Shown piece by piece: positions 17,538-22,544 of a stretch of DNA of 22,544 nucleotides. Within the stretch, counting starts at the first letter, position 1, and each line of letters opens with the position of its first letter. The position numbers and the translations under genes were made by a program. The notes beneath the pieces were generated by a model. That model was not told the DNA's origin. It did not search any database and saw only the letters and a program-made list of their open reading frames with translations. The stretch comes from Eutrophocola sp964629325. GTDB lineage: Bacteria; Pseudomonadota; Gammaproteobacteria; Pseudomonadales; Pseudohongiellaceae. The DNA is taken from assembly GCA_964629325.1 (NCBI GenBank), contig CAZVSC010000044.1, positions 1 through 22,544 on the forward strand, written 5' to 3'.

Positions 17538-17575
17538 TAAAAATATAAATTCTTATTTTTCAATGAAATAGAGAA
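17538..17575. promoter_or_regulatory. AT-rich stretch between enhancer and sigma-54 promoter
   Basis: A very AT-rich run (including TTAAAAATATAAATTC and TATTTTTCAATG) separates the inverted repeat from the -24/-12 promoter. Such stretches bend DNA and often bind IHF in sigma-54 promoters; no clean IHF consensus was found, so this is positional inference. Confidence 0.3.
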
Positions 17576-17587
17576 GTTTTGAAATTC

Positions 17588-17604
17588 TGGCACGCTCCCT
17601 GCAA
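17588..17604 (+). promoter_or_regulatory. sigma-54 (-24/-12) promoter
   Basis: TGGCACGCTCCCTGCAA matches the sigma-54 consensus TGGCACG-N4-TTGCA almost completely. The essential GG (17589-17590) and GC (17601-17602) are exactly 10 nt apart. It faces the small ORF at 17664, with a start site expected near 17613. An inverted repeat CAATAC (17602-17607) / GTATTG (17615-17620) overlaps the -12 region and start site and could be a further operator. This is the strongest promoter in the window. Confidence 0.8.
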
Positions 17605-17663
17605 TACCCTGGGTGTATTGATTTTTTAACCCCGAATTTTGCCCTTACGCCAGGAGAAAGAAG

Positions 17664-17765
17664 ATGATCAAGATTAGAAACATGATGCTGTTGATGCTGC
17701 TGCCGCCGGTCATTACCGCCGCCGCACTGGTCTATGTCGCCTACTTCCCCAACCCGATGATGTAA
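17664..17765 (+). CDS. 33-aa membrane micro-protein, first of a tandem pair
   Basis: A 33-residue ORF beginning MIKIRNMMLLMLLPP, with AGGAGA 6 nt before the ATG. It has two basic residues at 3 and 5, then one continuous hydrophobic helix (about 7-28) with a Pro-Pro pair in the middle, and a short PNPMM tail, as expected for a single-pass inner-membrane peptide with the N-terminus inside. No signal cleavage motif is seen. It lies about 50 nt after the expected start of the sigma-54 transcript and ends before a strong terminator, so it is the only apparent product of that transcript. A related ORF lies at 17973. I do not recognise the family. Its sequence echoes the second ORF at M-I-K, L-M-L-L-P-P and T-A-A, evidence for real selection. 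Confidence 0.65.
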   Translation: MIKIRNMMLLMLLPPVITAAALVYVAYFPNPMM

Positions 17766-17788
17766 GCCCGGGAAAGCGTTTTCTAGAA

Positions 17789-17838
17789 AAGGGGCAGGGC
17801 CCTCGATCGTCCCTTCCGTTGCCTGCCCCTTATTTTTT
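17789..17838 (+). terminator. rho-independent terminator after the first micro-ORF
   Basis: AAGGGGCAGG (17789-17798) and CCTGCCCCTT (17822-17831) are perfectly complementary over 10 bp, with a 23-nt loop, and the stem runs into a T-rich tail ending in six T (17833-17838). It begins 23 nt after the stop of the 33-aa ORF and defines a short monocistronic message. Confidence 0.8.
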
Positions 17839-17972
17839 CGGTTTGCTGTATTGCAACAAAAACGATTATTACTTGCTCGTGAACAATTACCCCCCTCAAT
17901 GGCGATCCATTAAGATGCCGCCTCTTTCAGCAACACCACCTATTGGTTGGAAGTCTTTAAGGAAATTTTGCA

Positions 17973-18059
17973 ATGATCAAAGCGAAGTACATGACCATCC
18001 TGATGCTGCTGCCGCCGGCGTGCACCGCTGCCGTCCTGCTCTGGAACACCGCATTCTGA
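17973..18059 (+). CDS. 28-aa membrane micro-protein, second of a tandem pair
   Basis: A 28-residue ORF beginning MIKAKYMTILMLLPP, with AAGGAA about 8 nt before the ATG. It has the same plan as the ORF at 17664: basic residues at 3 and 5, one hydrophobic helix, a central Pro-Pro, and TAA after it. An 18-nt stretch, TGATGCTGCTGCCGCCGG, is identical in both genes (17692-17709 and 18001-18018). Its tail WNTAF is shorter and it has one cysteine (17). It lies beyond the first terminator; no good promoter was found in the gap, so it may depend on read-through or on a weak promoter. It is probably a diverged tandem copy. Function unknown. Confidence 0.55.
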   Translation: MIKAKYMTILMLLPPACTAAVLLWNTAF

Positions 18060-18112
18060 TATACCCGACCTGATGATGATCCTGGCGACCGCCAGGGTTT
18101 ACCGACTCAACC

Positions 18113-18162
18113 AAGGGGCAGGATCCCTTCTCAACACCCCTGCTTACCTGCACCTGTTTTTT
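18113..18162 (+). terminator. terminator after the second micro-ORF
   Basis: GGGGCAGG (18115-18122) pairs with CCTGCACC (18147-18154) at 7 of 8 positions, followed within 3 nt by six T (18157-18162). The left arm AAGGGGCAGG is identical to that of the terminator at 17789, so the duplicated unit appears to include gene and terminator. A perfect hairpin CCTGGC/GCCAGG (18081-18096) lies between stop and terminator. Confidence 0.6.
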
Positions 18163-18404
18163 CTTCCTCCACCTTGCTCGCACGTTACAATGCAACAATA
18201 CTTTTACATGGGCGGTTTTCAAACCAGTCCCAGCGGCAACCCCTGAAACAGTACTCGGCCGCTAGCAGGCGATATCGATAACAAAATTCCCGCTGTACAT
18301 GCCATTCGCCCTTCTACATAATAAAAACCGCAACAGAATTAAGCGGTTGCAGTAGCAAAACGGCATTACAACGAGCGCCGGATAACAAGAACAGGAGAGA
18401 CCTT
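18163..18404. other. gene-free spacer
   Basis: No convincing gene lies between the second terminator and the membrane-protein start at 18405. A 17-codon frame from 18190 has no ribosome site. The stretch holds a 6-bp hairpin AACCGC (18326-18331) / GCGGTT (18343-18348). No third copy of the micro-ORF was found here. Confidence 0.5.
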
Positions 18405-19073
18405 TTGGCGAAAACTCCGCAAAAACAACGGATGATGTTCTATTGCCTGGCGGCTGCACTTCCCCTGTTCCTCGTTGCCTCACTGTTCAATTACAGCCTG
18501 ATGCGTGGCGAAGGTCATTACCTGCTCGGTGCCGACCTCGACGTCCTCGGCTACCTCATCCAGGCCGAATTCCTGGCCGTGGCCAGCGGCATCCTTATCC
18601 TGATCCTCCTGCTGGTGCAGACTCGCGTCAAAATACTGCGCTGGCTGCTCAACCTCATCTTCATCGCCGTCGCCAGCGCCTGTGCCTGGCTGGCCTATGA
18701 AATCGACGGCGCCCTGGGCATGGTGTTCTTCTCGCTGCTGGTGTTTGTTTTCTATGGCGGCGGCACCCTGCTGGTATTCGACTGGTACCCCGGCACCACG
18801 CGCACTTTCCTGTCCATGCTGCGCTGGTCGATGGGGATTTTCCTGTACGTGACCCTGCAGTTGTCTTTCAACCTCGAGAGCGACATCAGTGTCTGGAAAA
18901 ACACGCGCACCGTGATTCCCTTCGGCGCGTCTTTCTTCTATATACTTAGCGTGCTCGAGCTGATGCTGTTCACACCGTTGACCTGGTACCTGGAAGAAAA
19001 ACACAACACCGACAAGTTACTGGCCAAGGGTATCGACAGCATGCTGAAAACCGATGCCATGACAGCGACCTGA
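18405..19073 (+). CDS. six-helix membrane protein of unknown function
   Basis: A 222-aa inner-membrane protein that I do not recognise. Six hydrophobic helices are seen at about 11-30, 47-70, 76-98, 103-125, 138-155 and 170-194, with short polar loops and a charged C-terminal tail (EEKHNTDKLLAKGIDSMLK). There is no obvious catalytic motif; aromatic and glycine residues cluster in the fourth helix (FYGGGTLLVFDWYPG). The TTG at 18405 is the likely start: AGGAG lies 7 nt upstream (18393-18397) and the first ATG is only 5 nt before helix one. It follows the micro-ORF pair on the same strand after 345 nt but is separated by a terminator, so a shared role is only possible. It stands alone before the RidA operon. 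Confidence 0.75.
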   Translation: MAKTPQKQRMMFYCLAAALPLFLVASLFNYSLMRGEGHYLLGADLDVLGYLIQAEFLAVASGILILILLLVQTRVKILRWLLNLIFIAVASACAWLAYEIDGALGMVFFSLLVFVFYGGGTLLVFDWYPGTTRTFLSMLRWSMGIFLYVTLQLSFNLESDISVWKNTRTVIPFGASFFYILSVLELMLFTPLTWYLEEKHNTDKLLAKGIDSMLKTDAMTAT

Positions 19074-19171
19074 GCGGCAATCCGGATCACTAAAACTGCC
19101 GAGCGTCAACCGCCGGCGTAACCGATCACATCTGCAACGACCAGAGACCTGAAGCCGAGGAGGCTTGCAGC

Positions 19172-19567
19172 ATGAAACGCACAATCGTCAATCCCTGGAC
19201 CTGGCAGGAAGCCCTCGGTTTCGTTCACGGCAACAAGGTGGACAATGTCGACAGCATTTTTTTCCTGGCCGGCCAGACGGCAAGCGATGAAAACGGCCAC
19301 TGCCTGTTTCCCGGCGACATGGCAAAGCAGATCGACCAGGTCCTGGACAATATCGGCACCATCCTGGAACAGGGTGGCATGGACTTCAGTCACGTGGTCA
19401 GGCTCAATATCTTCACCATCGACATGCCCGCCATCCTGGCGGCCCACGACCACATGACCGCCAGCCTGGCCGCGCGCGGCTGCAAGCACACCGGCTGCCT
19501 GCTGGGCGTGACGGCTCTCGCCTCCCCGGGCGCTCTAGTCGAAATGGAAGTCACCGCTGCCAGGTAA
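19172..19567 (+). CDS. RidA/YjgF family protein lacking the catalytic arginine
   Basis: A 131-aa protein of the YjgF/YER057c/UK114 fold, seen from FFLAGQTASDENG, the QIDQVLDNIGTILEQGGMDFSHVVRLNIF segment and the final GALVEMEVTAA strand. In RidA an arginine before the conserved cysteine (ARSCVEV in E. coli) holds the imine substrate; here the segment is KHTGCLLGV, so Thr107 replaces Arg and the deaminase reaction is not expected. It therefore belongs to the Rid-like side families whose roles are mostly unknown. AGGAGG lies 8 nt before the ATG. The MFS exporter begins 7 nt after its stop, followed by a truncated acylphosphatase gene, forming a likely operon. Confidence 0.85.
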   Translation: MKRTIVNPWTWQEALGFVHGNKVDNVDSIFFLAGQTASDENGHCLFPGDMAKQIDQVLDNIGTILEQGGMDFSHVVRLNIFTIDMPAILAAHDHMTASLAARGCKHTGCLLGVTALASPGALVEMEVTAAR

Positions 19568-19574
19568 GCTTCCC

Positions 19575-20780
19575 ATGGGCAATATCACTTTCGTTTCCTA
19601 CCTGAGCGCACGGGTACTGCTTTCGCTCGCCAGCGCCACGCTGACGATGGCCATCGGCTGGCACCTGTACCTGTTCAGCAACAATCCGTTCGACCTGGCC
19701 CTGGTCGGCCTGATGCAGATCGTGCCGATGATCCTGTTGTTCATCGTGTCCGGCTGGGTGGTGGATAATTTTCCGCGCAAATTCATACTGGTGTTCTGCG
19801 GCGTCATAGAAGCAGTGGTTTACTGCGGCATCGCGCTGTCGATGAACGGCGGCGAACTCAACAAGCCGCTGATATTTGCGCTGCTGTTTCTCCATGGCAT
19901 GGCTCGCGCATTTTACGCACCGGCATCCCAGGCCATCCTGCCCAGTATCGTCAGCAGCCACTTCCTGTCCCGCGCCGTAGCCATCACCAGCTCCATCTGG
20001 ACCACCGCCCAGACCCTCGGCCCTCTGGCGGCCGGGCTGCTCATCGCCTGGATCGATTACGGCATCTACTGGTTCCTGGCCGTCTTCGCCGGCATGGGCG
20101 CCTGCCTGTACGAGCTGCTGCCGAAAATCCCGGCCAACAAACCCCTCGGGCGCGGCATGGACCTCCTGCTGGGCGGCATCCGTTATGTTGCGCGCGATCC
20201 CATCGTACTGCCCAGCATTTCCCTGGACCTGTTCATCGTGTTTCTCGGCAGCGTACTGGCTTTGCTGCCCGTGTATGCCATCGACATTCTCCATGTGGAT
20301 GCCAAGGCGCTGGGTTACATGCGCGCCATGCCGGCACTCGGCGGCGTCATGATGGGCATTATGCTGGCCAAGCTGCCGCCCATGCGCAATGCCGGCAGGT
20401 TGCTGTTCATCTCACTCGGGATATTCGCCGCCTCCATCCTGGTATTCGCCATGTCGAGCACGCTCTGGCTCAGCCTGGTGGCATTATGGGTTTACGGTGC
20501 TTCTGACATGATCAGTGTGAACATCCGCACCACCCTCATCCAGATCGCCACGCCCGATGACCTGCGCGGCCGGGTCAGTGCCGTGAACATGCTGTTCATC
20601 GGCGTCTCCAACGAACTCGGCGACTTCCGCGCCGGTTCCATCGCCGCCCTGCTCGGCCCGGTACTGACGGTACTCACCGGTGCCGGCATGGCCTTCATGG
20701 TGGCCTTCGGTGGTTATAAGCTGTTTCCGGAACTGCGCCGGCTGGACAGGATCACCGATGCCGAAGTGAAAGAGGGTTGA
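19575..20780 (+). CDS. MFS transporter (EntS/DHA3-like exporter)
   Basis: A 401-aa inner-membrane carrier with about 11-12 helices. The opening FVSYLSARVLLSLASATLTMAIGWHLYLFSN and the VVDNFPRKFILV loop between helices 2 and 3 match the MFS_3/DHA3 branch, which includes enterobactin and macrolide exporters. The segment TPDDLRGRVSAVNMLFIGVSNELGDFRAGSIAALLG, conserved in that branch, is also present. It starts 7 nt after the RidA-like gene and the acylphosphatase fragment begins 4 nt after its stop. Export of a small molecule is likely, but the substrate cannot be inferred. Confidence 0.88.
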   Translation: MGNITFVSYLSARVLLSLASATLTMAIGWHLYLFSNNPFDLALVGLMQIVPMILLFIVSGWVVDNFPRKFILVFCGVIEAVVYCGIALSMNGGELNKPLIFALLFLHGMARAFYAPASQAILPSIVSSHFLSRAVAITSSIWTTAQTLGPLAAGLLIAWIDYGIYWFLAVFAGMGACLYELLPKIPANKPLGRGMDLLLGGIRYVARDPIVLPSISLDLFIVFLGSVLALLPVYAIDILHVDAKALGYMRAMPALGGVMMGIMLAKLPPMRNAGRLLFISLGIFAASILVFAMSSTLWLSLVALWVYGASDMISVNIRTTLIQIATPDDLRGRVSAVNMLFIGVSNELGDFRAGSIAALLGPVLTVLTGAGMAFMVAFGGYKLFPELRRLDRITDAEVKEG

Positions 20781-20784
20781 AGGA

Positions 20785-20979
20785 ATGAAACACCTGAAGA
20801 TCAAGGTCAGCGGCAAGGTGCAGGGTGTCTGGTTTCGGGCGGCCACGCAGGTAGAAGCCGAGCGGCTCGGTATCAGCGGCTTCGTGCGCAACGAAGCCGA
20901 TGGTGGTGTTTACCTCGAGGCGGAGGCGGAAGCCGCCCCGCTGTTAGCATACTTTTATTACAAACTCTGTGGTAGATGA
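20785..20979 (+). pseudogene. acylphosphatase, C-terminally truncated
   Basis: Residues 1-53 match acylphosphatase closely: KIKVSGKVQGVWFRAATQ with the phosphate-binding loop and catalytic Arg, and GFVRNEADGGVYLEAEAE with the catalytic Asn. Whole enzymes are about 90 aa; this frame then runs into an unrelated 11-residue tail (AYFYYKLCGR region) and stops at 64 aa. The last helix and strand, needed for the ferredoxin-like fold, are missing. The change is abrupt near 20938-20945, as if a rearrangement joined foreign DNA. The start has a ribosome site (AGGGTTGAAGGA) and a normal position in the RidA-MFS operon. Probably inactive. Confidence 0.8.
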
Positions 20980-20998
20980 CTGTGGACTTGCAACAGAG
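20965..20998 (-). terminator. possible weak terminator of the DUF2272 gene
   Basis: CTCTGT (20965-20970) and ACAGAG (20993-20998) form a 6-bp stem with a 22-nt loop just past the stop of the minus-strand DUF2272 gene. On that strand it is followed by TTTGTAATAAAAG. The stem is short and the loop long, so this is tentative. Confidence 0.25.
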
Positions 20999-21000
20999 GA

Positions 21001-21948
21001 TTAGTGTTTGGCCACTACGTCTTCAGCGCTGGACTGATACGTTTTCAGAAGGAGGTGAACGAACATATGTCGCCCGCCATATGGTCGAGGTGTGAGATGC
21101 CCCATCTCGGATTTCGCGCCGGGTAATAGCTTCATCCTGACTGATCCGCGCACATTGCCGCCAATGACCTTGATTTGCTGCCTGGCGCTGTCGAGCTCGA
21201 CCACTACATCGCAGTGCGTCCGCGCACCCTGCCCCATGTGGGCCCGGCGCTCATCCAGATTGCGGTATTCGGGCCGGCTGCCTCGGCATAACATGTCGCC
21301 GGGCAGTATCTCCTGCTCGCCGATGTCGTAGGCAGTGTAGGCGGCTGCGGGTTCGAGGCCGTCGCGGGCGCGGATGGCCTGGTCGATGTAGGTGTGATGC
21401 GCGATGGCGCGCTGGAACTGTTCGGGCTGGCCAAGGCCGCTTTCGCACATGACCCAGGAAATGAATGCCGCCGACCAGAAATCACGCCAGCGAGCGGTAA
21501 TACCCAACTGCCGCCAACGCTGGTTCTGCTTGTTCACTATCCAGCTCGAATCCGGGGCCGCGGCCCAGTAGCCTGCCACATCATCTGCCAGCCGATAAGC
21601 CTCGTCCTCATTCATCCAGTCTGTACGCCAGAAGCGCGGCAGCCTGCCATTATTGCGATCAAGTTCTTCCTGGATGGTCATGTCGATGACACTGTGTCCG
21701 AAAAAGGCCCATTCCTGGCTGGCAATGTCGACGATGCGCTGCCGGATATCAGCTCCGGTGTACTGTCGGCAGCTACGGTCGATGACCTGCATGTCACCGG
21801 GCTCGCCGCGGACGCGTTCGGATGGCGGCATGACATCCAGTCTGTCCCGGGGCAAGCGCTCATAGGCAGACGGGTTCTGGGCGCTGGCCATTGATGCCAG
21901 GCAAGCTGCAACAAGCAAAAAAAATCGTGGGAGATTTCCGGAAAACAT
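21001..21948 (-). CDS. secreted DUF2272 domain protein
   Basis: A 315-aa exported protein. A signal peptide (about 1-23, LPRFFLLVAACLASMASA) precedes the domain. The segments ASQEWAFFGHSVID (77-90), RDFWSAAFISWVMCESG (155-171), LPGDMLCRGSR (215-225) and THCDVVVELD (244-253) follow the DUF2272 pattern, which is reminiscent of NlpC/P60-CHAP-like folds, with the HCD segment at the place of a catalytic His; a hydrolase role is plausible but unproven. The ATG at 21948 is chosen because the signal peptide starts there; the frame stays open to 22116 but the added residues look non-coding. No clear ribosome site was found. It faces the truncated acylphosphatase gene with 21 nt between stops. Confidence 0.8.
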   Translation of the reverse strand: MFSGNLPRFFLLVAACLASMASAQNPSAYERLPRDRLDVMPPSERVRGEPGDMQVIDRSCRQYTGADIRQRIVDIASQEWAFFGHSVIDMTIQEELDRNNGRLPRFWRTDWMNEDEAYRLADDVAGYWAAAPDSSWIVNKQNQRWRQLGITARWRDFWSAAFISWVMCESGLGQPEQFQRAIAHHTYIDQAIRARDGLEPAAAYTAYDIGEQEILPGDMLCRGSRPEYRNLDERRAHMGQGARTHCDVVVELDSARQQIKVIGGNVRGSVRMKLLPGAKSEMGHLTPRPYGGRHMFVHLLLKTYQSSAEDVVAKH

Positions 21949-22441
21949 GAGGTACTTGCGATCCCGCCATGAATCTGTCTTTTCTGCAAAGCCTATATTT
22001 ATTGAAATGCAAAGTCCAACAGGGCCCGGGCCTGGAAGGGGGCGATCATGTGCTCTGTCTCCCGACACGCGCCACGTCAAAGGCACTCCCGATATGCCCT
22101 GGATTTTCCCCTGCAATTGATGTGCAAATAGTATTGTTTTAATGAGATTTTCATATATATAAAATATATTTTTATCTATTCAATAAAATTATTTAATTGA
22201 TTGATATATAAGGAAAATATATCGTTTTTCATGTTGACTTGAGCCTCGCATGAACTTCAAATACTGCCCGGGGGGCCAGACCTAAGGCAGCAAGTTGTAG
22301 CTGTTACTCATTCGGTGTCTGACTGTGCAACTAATTCCCGGCTCATCAGTGACCATAAAGGACCAGTTTTGTGGTGTGGTCCCCCCGTAATTTTCTTAAT
22401 CAAGAAATTTCCATTCTCAATAAAATACAAGGGGAGAATTT
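21949..22441. other. intergenic region with a strongly AT-rich block
   Basis: Nearly 500 nt without a convincing gene between two divergent secreted-protein genes. The first part is GC-rich with a GCCCGGGC palindrome (22024-22031). About 22125-22228 is almost only A and T with TATATA runs, unlike anything else here. Next comes TTGACT (22234-22239) and TCAAAT (22257-22262), spaced 17 nt, a candidate promoter for the rightward gene. Two small inverted repeats follow: GGACCA/TGGTCC (22360-22382) and TTTCTT/AAGAAA (22392-22407), the latter in the expected leader. Confidence 0.5.
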
Positions 22442-22544
22442 GTGAATAGATCAGTTGAACTGAGCTATAGAAAGCTCGCTACAGCAGTTGCTTTTGCAGC
22501 TGCCGCAACAAGTTCCGGCACTCTGATGGCACAGGACGGCGACA
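22442..22544 (+). CDS. N-terminus of a secreted or outer-membrane protein, cut by the window edge
   Basis: Only 34 codons are visible. A GTG start (22442) lies 5 nt after GGGGAG. The peptide MNRSVELSYRKLATAVAF is followed by AAAATSSGTLMAQDGD: basic n-region, hydrophobic core and an LMAQ-D boundary, so a signal peptide of about 30 residues. Such openings followed by a short acidic stretch are common in TonB-dependent receptors of marine gammaproteobacteria, and the long regulated upstream region would fit, but the receptor domain itself is outside the window. Confidence 0.55.
   Translation, partial: MNRSVELSYRKLATAVAFAAAATSSGTLMAQDGD

Noticed and set aside
17840..17854. possible second sigma-54 promoter before the 28-aa ORF
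   Set aside because: GG and GC are 11 nt apart instead of the strictly required 10, and the flanks do not fit the consensus.
17819..18073. 84-aa open frame over the second micro-ORF
   Set aside because: It begins inside the first terminator, has no ribosome site and reads through the micro-ORF in another frame; the in-frame similarity of the two micro-ORFs supports the shorter frame.
17977..18222. 81-aa open frame on the minus strand over the second micro-ORF
   Set aside because: It crosses the terminator region, lacks a ribosome site and shows no recognisable features.
18190..18243. 17-codon frame as a third micro-ORF
   Set aside because: No ribosome site, no hydrophobic helix and no similarity to the other two.
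22125..22228. AT-rich block as a replication origin
   Set aside because: No DnaA-box cluster, iterons or replication gene nearby; AT-richness alone is not enough.

Overview
The window is GC-rich DNA with densely packed genes, short intergenic gaps and long open frames on the antisense strand (a codon-bias artefact). The gene set suggests a free-living, probably marine gammaproteobacterium of the Halieaceae/Cellvibrionales kind. This is inferred from protein families (several DUF6152 proteins, an FGly sulfatase, a HemG-type flavodoxin, a probable outer-membrane receptor start, sigma-54 regulation, REP-like palindromes), not from a marker gene. No rRNA, tRNA, CRISPR array or intact insertion sequence was seen.

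Layout. 1-850: a REP-like hairpin, a secreted DUF6152 protein (-) and a miniature HemG-like flavodoxin (-) that keeps the two ends of the family and lacks the middle. 993-5330: an ABC exporter operon (ATPase, double-FtsX permease, HlyD adaptor). 5418-7925: a Na+/H+ antiporter fused to a cyclic-nucleotide-binding domain. 8002-10503: a secreted sulfatase convergent with a DUF8021-like secreted protein. 10668-14625: a fused 3-oxoacid CoA-transferase and a thiolase (a ketone-body or 3-oxoadipate type module), then an AmpG-like MFS permease. 14644-16149: a second REP-like element, a second DUF6152 protein, a thioredoxin-fold protein and a third DUF6152 protein.

16139-18162 is the most unusual part. 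A PAS/AAA+/Fis sigma-54 activator (-), whose N-terminal domain carries a Cys/His cluster, overlaps the third DUF6152 gene by 11 nt. On its other side, divergently, lie a long imperfect inverted repeat placed like an enhancer, an AT-rich stretch, an excellent -24/-12 promoter, and two tiny related membrane ORFs (33 and 28 aa), each followed by a similar terminator. The small ORFs are too short for routine gene calling. The arrangement looks like a dedicated sigma-54 switch for a duplicated micro-membrane-protein family, possibly with a DUF6152 protein as an envelope partner. I do not recognise it as a described system.

18405-22544: a six-helix membrane protein of unknown function; an operon of a RidA-like protein without the catalytic Arg, an MFS exporter and a C-terminally truncated acylphosphatase; a secreted DUF2272 protein (-); a strongly AT-rich spacer; and the first 34 codons of a secreted or outer-membrane protein cut by the window edge.
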